Positions 8,820 to 20,600 of a stretch of DNA of 64,000 nt are shown piece after piece. Numbering within the stretch: position 1 is the first letter of the stretch; every line of letters starts with the position of its first letter. This stretch comes from Prunus persica (lineage: Eukaryota; Streptophyta; Magnoliopsida; Rosales; Rosaceae), in contig NC_034009.1 in the NCBI RefSeq assembly GCF_000346465.2, forward strand, positions 9,258,831 to 9,322,830, given 5' to 3'. The notes beneath the pieces were generated by a model. It did no database searches. It was not told the DNA's origin and worked only from the letters and a program-made list of their open reading frames with translations. Position numbers and translations under genes: made by a program.

Positions 8820-11065
8820 CTCCCACTCAAGTTGGATCAAGGGGATTAATTGATCCAAGCCTGGAGAGCAAGCGTTGAAACTGAGTGGAAGAAAGAGACT
8901 TGGTGAAAACATCAGCAAGTTGATCATGGCTCCGAGTGAATGTGGTTTGAATTACCTTGGACTGAACTTGTTCACGAACGTAGTGACAGTCAACTTCAAT
9001 GTGTTTTGTGCGTTCATGGAACACGAGATTGGAGGCAATATGCATAGCTACCTGATTGTCACAAAAAAAAGACATAGGTTTGTTGCTCAAAAAACCCAAG
9101 TCTGAGATAAGGCCCTTGAGCCAATTGAGTTCACATGCAGTGGAAGCCATGGCTCTATACTCAGCTTCGGCACTTGAGTGAGCAATTACATTTTGCTTTT
9201 TGCTCTTCCATGTCACGATGTTTCCTCCAACAAACGTGTAGTAGCCAGTAGTGGATTTTCTATTAATAGCATTCCCTGCCCAGTCAGCATCGGTGTATGC
9301 CATGATTTGAGTATGACCATTGTTTTTCATGATAATTCCTTGACTAATGGAGCCCTTGAGGTATCTTAGAATCCTTTTAACAACATTTAAATGAGCCTCA
9401 ATGGGTGCATGCATGAATTGGCTTACAAGACTGACGGCGTAAGTTATATCCAGTCTAGTAATGGTGAGATATATAAGCTTACCCACCAGTCTTTGGTAGT
9501 AACTTATATTGCTGAGAGGCTCTCCTTCCAAGTCCAACTTCAATTTGCTATCAAGAGGGGTACGAGCCGGTTTGCAATCTATCATCTTCACTTCTTGAAG
9601 CAAGTCAATCACATACTTCCGTTGACTTAAAAACAATCCCTTGGAAGAAGTAGCCATTTCAATCCCAAGGAAGTATTTTAACACTCCTAAGTCTTTAATG
9701 GCAAATTTATGATGAAGAAAATGCTTAAGAGTGCTAATCTCATCAATATTATCACCTGTGATGATGATATCATCAACATAGATTAGAACAACTAATTTGC
9801 CAACTGATCCAGTTCGAACAAACAAGGATGAATCATCATGACTTCTCTTGAAACCAAACTTTTCAAGTACGGAGCTCAGCTTGACATACCAGACACGTGG
9901 AGATTGTTTCAATCCATAAATGGATTTGTGAAGCTTGCAAACCATACTTGAATTCTATGCTTGTGGATGACCAGGAGGTAATTGCATGTAAACTTCCTTC
10001 CTCTTCAAGGTCTCCATGCAAAAAAGTATTTTTTACATCCATTTGGTACAACGGCCACTCATGATTAAACGCAACAGATAACAAAACCCTCACTGTACTC
10101 ATCTTAGCCACGGGAGCAAATGTCTACTTATAATCAACTCCAAACGTTTGAGTAAAACTGCGAGCCATCAACCTTGCCTTGTGTCTTTCAATTGAACCAT
10201 CAGAATTAAACTTGGTTTTGTAGATCCACCTACTGCCTACCACTTTCTTTCCCTTTGGAAGCTGGACTACACTCCAGGTTTTATTTTCATCCAAAGCCTT
10301 GAGTTCTTCTTCCATTGCTAGCCTCCAAACATCTTGAAGATTGGCTTCTTGAAAATTCCTTGGTTCACTTTCATTTGACAATTTACTGAGAAAAGTTGCA
10401 TGGGAGTGAAAGACTTTGGAGTAATTTACAAACTTGTGAATTGGGTACCTTACATTGAATGTTACATAGTCTTTTAGCCTTGATGGTGGATGTCTATCTC
10501 GAGTTGGATTCCTCCGAGGTTGAGCTGGGATCACAGTAGGTTCAGCTTCACTCTCTTCAATAGATGATGTGTCATTGTCATGAGGAACAACTTGTGCTTC
10601 AGAGGCTTCAGTTTCATCTCCAATAATCATGTTGTCAATATTGGTTGCATGAGAGTCACTGTTGTGAGGTACTGAATGAACACAATCACTTGTTTCGGCT
10701 GGATTTGGTAATGGAAAGAAATCAGTAAGTGCTCCCCCTAACGATTTTGATCTGATGGTTTGTTGAAATACGGTTTGATCTCATCAAATCTTACATCTCT
10801 TGAGACAAATAGCTTCCTGGAACATGAATTGTAACATTTGTAACCTTTTTGAGTGGAGGAGTAACCCATGAAAACACACTTAACTGCCTTGGGATCTAGC
10901 TTGTCTTGGTGATGGGATTGAATATGAGCATAACAGGTACATCCAAAAATTCTCAGATGGGACAGGTTAATTTTTTTGTTTTGCATGACCTTATATGGTG
11001 ATTTTGAATCCAGAACACGACTAGGCAGTCTGTTGATGAGGTAGGTGGCTGCAAGACTTGAGACG
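8521..11065 (-). mobile_element. Ty1/copia retrotransposon, 5'-truncated and decayed
   Basis: Read on the minus strand, 11065-10738 holds the end of the integrase core (SYLINRLPSRVL, HLRIFGCTCYAH). 10630-10124 holds the hinge and start of reverse transcriptase (EEELKALDENKTW, GSRWIYKTKF). 10111-8827 holds reverse transcriptase and RNase H ([68 protein letters not shown]). Frameshifts and stops separate these blocks. Gag, protease and the 5' LTR are missing. The purine tract AACTTGAGTGGGAG after the stop marks the 3' LTR. The order integrase before reverse transcriptase is diagnostic of copia. It cannot move by itself. Confidence 0.92.
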
Positions 11066-11102
11066 GAACCAACATCTAGAGAAAAGACAAAAGTTCGTGA
11101 CT

Positions 11103-11144
11103 TTCGTAGGATATATAAATTAGAATCTATATATCCTACGAAAA
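11103..11144. repeat. short perfect inverted repeat (hairpin)
   Basis: TTTCGTAGGATATATA is followed after about 9 bases by TATATATCCTACGAAA, arms that can pair over about 16 bp. It lies just beyond the truncated end of the copia element. It may be the end of a small element or a breakpoint relic. The rest of 11145-11893 is AT-rich with no supported gene. Confidence 0.7.
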
Positions 11145-11893
11145 TTGAAAAGCCTACATGGATTATTTCAAAAAGGTTATAGTGTTTTTATTCTGGTTTT
11201 GATTTATAGTTTGGATTGTGAGAATGTGAAGGTAAAAAGTCTCATATTAGAAAGTTGAGAAACCTAGCAAGGTTATAAGGAGTTGGACTACTCCCCTCAT
11301 TACTAATTGGTTTTAGGGTGGAACATCAACTTCCTTCATAGTATCATAGCAAGTTAGCGCATGTGTGAAAGCCTAACGGCCACATATGCTCCACGTCACT
11401 TGTCAAACGGCCCTTTCATTCCTATAGATAATTAAAAATTTACATAAAAGACTGGCTTATTTGAATTTTGACATCTCCCCGTTCCTTTTGGAGAGGCCAG
11501 TAAGAGGTATCCGTGGATGCACAAATGGTAAGCATAGGAATTTATTTTGCCTTTGCATAGATGAACAAATCATGTCTGTGAGCTACTAACAAATGAAACA
11601 CAAACGAGATTAACTAAAATAGGAAAAGAGTTTAACATTCCAAAATATTTTCTTTAATCATTGAAGGCTGATGCCCAATGCAAATGGTTTTTCTGTGTTG
11701 TCCAGTAAATTACAAATTTTACTTGCATATCAAGTTACCTTACTCCGAGGTATGAAATATACAAGGCGAGCCCTCAGCCTCAAATTTCATGATACAAACC
11801 ACAAAACCCACAAGAGGCCCTGTCATATATACGATTAAAATGCTCTAATGTTTTCTGTACTATGTAACAGGTTCTTCTCTATTTGGCAAATCA

Positions 11894-14308
11894 CTATGAT
11901 ACTTTCGCTCTTGTTCTGTTTAGTACAAAAGGCCGTGAGGTTTCCATCTGAACTTCTAGCTTGGATGGGTCTAGAGATAATTTTTCTGTAACAAAAGCAT
12001 CCACATCAAAACCACTCTCACTTTCCATGTCATTTCTTTTAGAGGAAGGGCCAGCCGACTCTTCATCGATATTATTTTCATTTGCTCCTGTTATTGTTCT
12101 CAGAGAATCCTGTTGTATTTGTTGTGAATTCTGGTCCAACTTCAAGAGACTCTTTATACGGTCAAGCGCGGGGTCTATAATGTCTAAGAATCCCATAATC
12201 CATGAAGCATCATCCACAATTTCAATGCGCTGTTGCGAGAAACAAACGAGTGTTAAAAGTTGAGGGCTTGAAGCCTTCCAAGACAAATATCCCAAACAGA
12301 TAGCTTTCTCACATATAAAATGCAGTGACTATGCTAATTACTAACCTGCTGGAAATAGAGGTCACGAATTTCCTCCGCACGTGCAGAGTTTCCTTGATTT
12401 TCCTCTAATGATGCCCATGTCATCCATGTGACATAACTCTGAGAATTTATATTAAGGGAGGACCTAAACAATCTCCTGGCAGCTGATAGGTTACCATTTC
12501 TCTGTTCTAGAACTCCCCAAGCCTACCACAGAAACAGATGGTCATTGGCATGAAGCCTTAATAATCATACATGTGGATAATGTTTGCTATGGCGTTGATC
12601 TAAGTTTCTTCCTTAAAAATATGGCTTGTTATGTGCCGTCGCTAATCTTTTTTTTTATAAGAAATATGATAGAGAAGACCTTAAGGAAGTTGCTGTTTCA
12701 AGTATAACATAACTGAACATTTTCAAATATAAGATACCGGACACCTAACAACGGTCATTACCTGCAGGCAACGAGCAGCAGTTTCACTGGTTGAGTTGAT
12801 GGACAATGCTTTTTGGTATAATTTCCTTGCTGTCTCTATGTTTCCTTCTTTCCATTCCATCCATCCCCAAGCCTATAAACACCCGAAGATTTCACATTTA
12901 GAGAATTAGTTTTCTGTTGAATTCACAATGATGCACGTATACACAAACAAGTCCTGTAATTCCCGAAGATAAATCTGTCTGGTTATTTCAGAAAGTGGCC
13001 AATGCATAAAGGATGGAAATTACTTTTCTTTTCTTGTGTAAGAAATGATGATGTGGTATGAAATAACTTGGATAAGAAGAGTATCAATGCTATGCAACAA
13101 GGAACGGCAATGGTCTGTACAGTCCAGCACTTTATGTAGGCAACAAAAAACGCCCAATAAATGTTTTCGTATTCTCTATCATCGCAAAGTCTGACTAATT
13201 CCAATTCTGCTTTTAGTACTGTTGAAGAGCATTCATACTTCACTTCAACCAATTAGCAGCATACAAGCATCATCCACACACATAATTTATCAGGTCGTCA
13301 TCTCAAACAAATAAATGGCATCGGGTTTATGATTTATGATCCAACTCGGATCTCTGTACGGATAAGTGAATCTTACCGTCCATACTGGTTGATGCCTGGG
13401 ATCCAACTCAGATGCTCTCCTGAACAACTGTCGAGCAAGATTTGCAGTTGAGTTTTTATATTCTAATAAAGCAAGGGACTGAAGCAGAACTGGATCCCTC
13501 GGATTGAGCGCATGACCTATCTTTAAAAGCTTTCTTGCTTTGTCAACGTCACCTACATTAGCTTCAAACATTCCCCAAACATGCCATGCAAACCTATTCT
13601 TGGGGCTTGCCTGTATCGCTTTCTACAAATAGAGGTGGAAAACATCACAATCAACGCTGTAAATACAGAAAATAAAACAAAATAAACTAAACATATCCAA
13701 TTTAGTAACTGAAACATTCTAAGAAAAGAGCTGCAGCAAAGTCCTAATCTACAAGGAAATGGAAACTGATAGTCATGCATGATCACAGTAAAATAAACAA
13801 TCACCTCAAAGAGTTGCCTGGCAGCACGATTGTTCTCCTGTTGCATCTCCAATTGAGCCCATGCCTGAATCATAAGAATTGGACAAATTACTACCAGGAA
13901 AAAGACATTTCGACAGCCAGAAAGACATGGAAAGTTAACTTGTAACAGAGAGGCCTACATGCAGGAGAAAGATGACTTACAAGCCAACTGGCACAGCTTT
14001 TGGGATTGCACTTGGTGGCCTGCCTGAACAAATATCGAGCCTGCTCATAGCGATTGGCTTTAGCTTCCAGCAATGCAAGTGTCTGGTACACGTACTCATT
14101 CCCTCCACAAAATTTTAGACCTTTAGCAAGCAGATGCCTTGCCTTTTTTATATTTCCCTGCTTTAGCTCTAGAACTCCCCACCCATGCCAGGCAGCAATG
14201 TGCCTCTTATCAGCAACCGTGGCCGCATCAAATAATTCCCTTGCTCTCCTTGTATTTCCCATCTTATTTTCCAAAACAGCCCAGCACTGTAAACGACCAC
14301 CTCAATGA

Positions 14309-14341
<33 letters not shown>

Positions 14342-15452
14342 GTCCTAACAAGAACTATTCCCACATATGACTTCCCAACAAGGTACTTTCTTTCGGACTT
14401 CTATAACAAACAACAGAAAGCCTGATTTGTTCATGGTTAAAAAGCATCAACCAGAACTAATGATTCACCATTTTGGGCATCAATGGAAGAAGATATTTCC
14501 ATTTTCCAATACCAAATCTTAAAATAATTAGTACTCATATTAAAAAGGCCTGCCCCACACTTTGAAATTTCAATTTTTCATAACAGTTAACCAGTTGCAC
14601 AAAGTTCAATTTGAAAAACAGAGAAAACCAAACCTGCCAAATGTATGGATTTTCTCCTTGAGTAGCTTGGCAGCCTTTCTCATACACAGCTCGAGCTTCG
14701 GCCGTCTTCGATTGTTTGCTTAAGGCCTTCCCCAGCGCCACGTACGCTCTTCCATCTTCAGGCCAATAATATATACACTGTTGTTGCAAACAAAACCACT
14801 CTCAGTGAAACAGAATACTACTAATTTTAATTTTTAAACACTTCAAAAAATTCAGACATGCAGAACCGCAAACACAATTGATAATTGATATTGGAAGATT
14901 ATATACCTTTTCAAGTAATTTCTCTGCTTCAGCGTATCGATAGTTTCTGGTCAAGATCTTAGCTCTATACAACGCCAAGTCCAAGTTCACCGACAATGGC
15001 TTCTCTTTCACACCCGATTCAGCCTTCTGTTCCGGCTCGAATATCGGCATCTTCTTCGCCAACTCGGAAAGCCCTGCATCGAGGGCCGTCGGTGCCTCCT
15101 CGCCACCGTCTCCGTCGCCGTCGCCGGAGACTTCCATGGCCGGCCGGCGAACCACGAGCACTCTTTTTGACGACTCTGCCTCGGGCAGCACGGCATTGCT
15201 TTGGCTCTGTTCTTTCGAAACGGCGTCGTTGGAGGAGTCGGAAGAGGGGAGTGGGGTCTGGTCGAGGACTGGTACGGAGGAGTCCCGGATGGAGCAGCGT
15301 GGAGGGGCTGAGAGGGAATAAGGGGAAGAGTGGAGGGGCAAAGTGGGGATTTTGAAGGCAAACTTGGAGTGGTTGTTAGGGTTTTGGGAGGTGCAGGAGA
15401 AGACAGTGAAGTTGGGGTTTGAGGGAGGAGGGGGAGAAGAGAGAAGGTGCAT
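11894..15452 (-). CDS. HCF107: HCF107, chloroplast HAT-repeat RNA stability factor
   Basis: Eight exons splice to 641 residues (Arabidopsis HCF107 is about 650): 15452-14907, 14777-14634, 14286-13981, 13864-13805, 13622-13377, 12872-12762, 12522-12346 and 12229-11894. All have GT-AG ends and all introns are phase 0. The N-terminus is Ser/Pro-rich and basic, like a chloroplast transit peptide, then an acidic segment. About ten half-a-TPR (HAT) repeats follow from residue about 165, each with W..LE and A R .LF/LL-type positions (CWAVLENK, AWAQLEMQ, AWGWMEWK, AWGVLEQR). The family binds the 5' end of psbH-type plastid RNAs, protecting them from exonucleases and aiding psbB/psbH expression. An (AATC)n microsatellite sits in intron 2. 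Identity is well supported by motifs and length. Confidence 0.9.
14309..14341. repeat. (AATC)n microsatellite in HCF107 intron 2
   Basis: About eight tandem AATC units directly upstream (in gene sense) of the acceptor region of exon 3. It is intronic and probably length-variable. Confidence 0.9.
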
Positions 15453-15686
15453 TTCTCTCTGTGTTTAACGGATTAAACTGTATTGTATGATCCATGTTGA
15501 AACGAATGTGAGGCGGGTAGAGGAAGAACCACTGCTTGTCCAATTACCATTATAGCCTTACAGCTCTCCCATTTTTGCTTTTCAATGATTTACAAAAAAA
15601 CTTTAGGACGTGTGCACTTTTGGACCCTACACATTTCTCTTCTATTTGTTTTGTGAGTATAGCAATAAACACTGACAAATAAATAA

Positions 15687-16039
15687 AGAGATATTTAGTT
15701 ATGTACTCATTTTTAGCATTAATATTATAAATAAACTCTACACAATTGAATTTCTATAAACAAACTAAAAAAAGAAACCTAAAAAATAACAGCTGGCCTT
15801 ATTGAATTTAATAATGATTATTACATTACTTTGATGCCTTATTGACTGTTTTAGGTATTTTTATGAGATTTTGGGGGTTGGCTTATTTTAAGAAATTGAT
15901 GGCAGTTTTGTAATTTATAAGAAGTTAAAAACTTTTTTGTTATGTTGTAAATTAGTTTTGGGTGTGTTTCTAAAGTCCATTTCATATGAGATATTTTTAT
16001 AATTTGGGCCCCTATATTGGGTAAAATAGTAAATCTCTC
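15687..16039 (+). repeat. dispersed repeat family R1, copy A
   Basis: Shares a roughly 350-bp collinear sequence with 29529-29863 (same orientation) and 50312-50640 (opposite). Common blocks include AGCTGGCC near TTGAATTTAAT, ATTACTTTGATGCC, TATTGA.TGTTTT, AGTTTTGTAATTTATAA and TTGTAAAT.AG.TTTGGGTGTG. It is non-coding. No terminal repeats are obvious; it may be a solo LTR or MITE-like element. Confidence 0.75.
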
Positions 16040-16454
16040 ATAAATAAACTAGGATTTAGGGAAAAAAAAAAGCTCCATAATAAGTAGTCCATAGATGTTA
16101 ATGTATGATATGAGATTTTTTTTTTTCCTCTGATTAATAATATGTGCTTTTGTCTTTTTTATATATTTATTTAAGTACAAGTGATGGTCTAAACTAGAGG
16201 GGAGAGATGTTTCTCACAGATACACAATTAAGAGGTCATGGGGTTTGAACCTGATACATCTAGTCTGTAAGTTAATGTCATTTTTCATTGGGCTAAAATC
16301 TTTGATTTTTATCTTTTTTTTTTAAAATTATTAAATAGGCACGATATTTACTAAGTTTTATATGAAAGTTTTAACTAGAAGTTTTTTTATACCAATTATT
16401 TGAGAGTAAGATGTAGTTTTATTTATTTATTTAAATTTTATCAAACACCAAAAT

Positions 16455-16522
16455 TCTTCTTTATAGAACGACATTTTAAATATATATATATAGAACGACA
16501 TTTTAAATATATATATATATAT
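16455..16522. repeat. short direct repeat with AT tracts
   Basis: TATAGAACGACATTTTAAA occurs twice in succession, each followed by a TATATA run. The remainder of 15453-17658 outside this and repeat R1-A is AT-rich and shows no supported gene. Confidence 0.85.
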
Positions 16523-17658
16523 GTAAAGCAAAAGGTAGATAATGATAAAATATTTAAAATATCAGAAAATGTCATTGATTAATGCAAACATAAAGAATTG
16601 AAATTATTAATTAAATGAGGATAATATGGTAAATTCACACTTTTTCATATTTAAAAAAATAAAATTAAAAGAAAAATTAGATAATGGATCATATTTTTAT
16701 GAAACACAACTACCTAATATCTTTTTTAATTCTAAAATAAATTTAAATTTTTTATAAAAAAATCCCTCGTAGGCACGAAAGCGTGCGGAGAGGTTAATTA
16801 CTCTAATATACTGAGTAAGACATTTTTCATAAATGCTCTCATTTGGAGAGGATATTTTAGTCAATTGAATAGAGCGTACTCAAAACTAACGGTCATTCAC
16901 CGAAGGACATTTTTCCTTCAATTGAGAGATAATTGGCGTACACTTTGCCACGTTTTCACTCTTGTTTTGTTGCTTCTTTTTCTTTTGTGGTTCTAGAGAG
17001 GGCGGATTTTTATGCCATGTGGAAGCTCCTTATTGGTAGTTCATCAAGATCAGATAGTTTATCAGACCAAAAATAATCTATTCAATCCGAAGCCTCAGTA
17101 TATCAGGACAGTAGCTCACAACAATTTCGGAGATTTTTGGACAGAATAAAATATGCAGTCAAATCAGTTGACCCGTATACCATATCAATATTATAATTTT
17201 TTTAAAAAAAAACCGGATAAAAAAATATGCATACGGGCAACAACAGGATATGAGTGAATTAAATGAGTCCGAATTCTGGCAAAAATGGTACAAATTCAAC
17301 CAATCTTCTTGAGCATGATTCTTGTCCATTTGCTGCAACACAAGCACCCTTATTTCTCAAACTTGAATCTGCATTGAAGATTGTTGTCGCAATGAAGTCT
17401 TTTGCAGGTAGGAATAGGTAATAGGTCACTTGAATATCAAATCTTCCCTCCAATTTCTCTGAAAGAAGGGAAAAATAACAAAAACTCTAACCTGATTCTG
17501 TATCTCAAACTGCTGTGTTTAAGCTTTATTGATCTGCCTCAAATAGCTTAAGTCACTCTGAGGAAGACTTCAAGCCGTGAGATCAAATCTGAGACTACTA
17601 TAATAAAAATCTATATATAGAAAAACAAAAAAAAGACATGTTATTGCTCTTAAACAAC

Positions 17659-20600
17659 CTATACACCGCCCCACCGCCTCTTTCGGGCTGGCCTATGTTG
17701 CTTTGTTTCAGCGGTTTCAGCTAGAAGATCAACCTCAGGCTTGGACAATTTGTCCGGCTCTTTTTTCAAGGTGATTGACTCCTTAAAGCGCTCCCCACGT
17801 TTCTCCATTTTTGCCATTGTCTCAAGAATCCTTTGGTTGTCATATCCTTCTACAACCTTATTCCCATGGGAAGCGCTCCCCTTATTAAACGGTCTCCTTT
17901 TTACATTGTGCGCTGGTGCTGCATATTCAGAAGCATGTTTTCTCTGTAAGGGATGTGCTGTGGTCAGTTCTTCTGTTACAATCTGGCCATCCTCCATATC
18001 CAAATCATCATTTTGACCTGTAACTGGAAACACTTCAAGCCTGTTCTCATTGTTTCGGTTGCGTCGAACTTTTGGGATGCTAAATTGGACTGCCCTTTTC
18101 TCAGATTCACTAGAACCCACTAAAGTTGTCCGTGCCCCACCAATCTCTGGGTCCATATTTTCACGCCTATCATTGCGCATCAAAGTTCTGCCTTTGGAGC
18201 ATCTTCCAGAGGACTGCAGTGTATAGTCACAAGGAAATGTCACTCATATATAATATATCAATCACTAAATGGGTAAAGTAGATGATTAAACACATGCAGC
18301 AGAAGGTGAATGAACCAACTCCGCTACTAGGGGCGATGCTAGAAGAACTTAAATTAATGGATCAATGATCGACAGGGAACATTTTCCCCCTCATTACATG
18401 CTTCACACCCTGGACCTAAGAAGGCCTTATGTTGATCTAAATATAACTCTTAACACTCAAGAACATATAAACGAAGTAGAAATTGTTAAAGAGCTTCACA
18501 AAACACATTACCTGGCGAGGGGAAAGTGAAAATATTATATAAAGGAAAAGGAGAAACAGAAAACATGCAACAGGATAGAATTGAAAAGAATAAATAAGGC
18601 TTGCTGAACTCATGTCAAGCACTCATATATACAAGTACACTGATAATAGGTTTCATCCTTTGTTCCCTTAACTTTACCTTGCCTTCCCCAACAATCAAGT
18701 CAGTCGAATCTCTGCACCTCAGGATCGTCTGCTCATGCTTACCCATCATAGAACTTCTATTCATACACTTAGCACTTCTTTTTCTCATCATTTTCAATCT
18801 ATGTTGCTCTGGTAGCATATCATCAATGTGCATAGCATCATGAGAAGAACCATATTTAACATGAAATGTTTCATTCCTTACATATTTCTGATAAGAAACA
18901 GATCCCTTCTTAGAATAAAATTTGTCACCATGATCCCTGACAGTTAACTGATCCTCTGTCCAGTGCAGCACTTCAGATCGCCAGTTAGATCTTCTCCACC
19001 TTAAATGATCATTAGGATAAATGATATCATCAATTTCATCTGTATTATGACTATCAAACCAGTTACTCTCTTTGGCTTCAGCAGAGTATATTTTTCTCGC
19101 ATGCCTCCAATATCTTTCATCAGTTGCTCTTGAGTAGGAAACATCATTTCTTGGTGATAGGGAGTCATTCCATCTTTCTTCATCAGCTGTGTAAGACTGA
19201 TGGGACAAATATCGATTTTCTCCGTGTCTGCAATATTGATCTTTAGTTTTCCCAGAGCATGAATCATCCCAATACAAAACGGGACCGTCAACATGTCCAC
19301 CCCTTCCCCTTGAGTTTTTTAATTCTCTCCTAACCTGTGGAAATTTCCTTTTTTGATCAGTGAATGAGACGCATCTCCCAAATTTTTCTCCCACAAAGTC
19401 ATCTTCGCATTTATAATTAAAACCACCACTAGGGTTTGGTATTTTCTTAAACTGCAGTTTGCTGATATTCCTTCTACATGGAGCATCCCTTTCTTCAGCA
19501 GTGTGGGAGGAGTACCTAGAATGCAACCCCCTGGACTCCCTGTTGGTGAGAGGACTCCTCTCCTTAGTGAATTGTGTTCTTCCAAAATGATGCCAATCTG
19601 CATCCCGCTCTTCACAAGAATACTCCCTTTCATTCCAGGTTTTGCTGACATATGGATCTAGCATGTCTTGGAACTTCTGACTACCTTTTCTATTCCAATC
19701 ATTTGTATTAGCTGTCTGAACATGGTTATCAGTATATCTAATACCATAATGGCTTGATTCTTTATAATCTGAAATATCTTCTCTGTGACCACGGCTGAAA
19801 TCTTGCAGCCTTTTTTTCTGTCTGCGAGAATTCACATAGTGATCCCTGTCATACAGGTCATCTGTTTCCGAGGTGGGGGATGCACAATGATCATCTTTTC
19901 TGTGAACATTTGGTTCAACAACACTGTCAAGCCTCCTATCCTGATGCTTGCGCTTCTTTGGAGCAGGACTTCCACATGCAGGATAATCTTTGACATCAAC
20001 TACTTTTCTCTTGATGACTACGCCTTTTGAGTTCTTACAAGATGATCTGACAGACTTGCATAGTTCAATGTGTGGATTCACTGTTGACCTTACAGGAGTA
20101 TGGATATCTTCTGGATCAAAATGATCACTATTATTGGATGCTTCAGAATCACTTACAAAACAGGATGAAGTGGGGCTAAGTTGATCATCATCACCAAGTG
20201 ATATTTGTGCTTCCATCATGCTTTGATCAGCACAGACAGCATTCCTGCCAACACTCTCTGTTGTTTGATTTGCAATTTCAATGGTTTCCAATGAGATAGC
20301 ATTCACTTGCTTATAGTCATACCCGTCCTGATCAAAGGCCTGGTTATTTCTGTGATTATCAGAATCTATTGCCATGGGACTGATCTGCTGGGAACACCTG
20401 ATGATATCAAGGAAAGATATATGCATTACATGTGCCATAAGAAATTTTATAATAACTGGAATATTTAGGGCCCTACATCAAACAAGAATACAGACCTGTC
20501 TAATCTTCTCGAGTTTCCTTTGAGACTTCGTACAGATAAATTGTCTTCTTTGGCAAAATTAGAAGAGGGAATAACAAATTCCCCATTTGCAGATGCCTCA

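Noticed and set aside
14996..15355. 119-codon plus-strand ORF rich in Arg/Ser
   Set aside because: It is the antisense shadow of HCF107 exon 1, which has a complete splice chain and family motifs.
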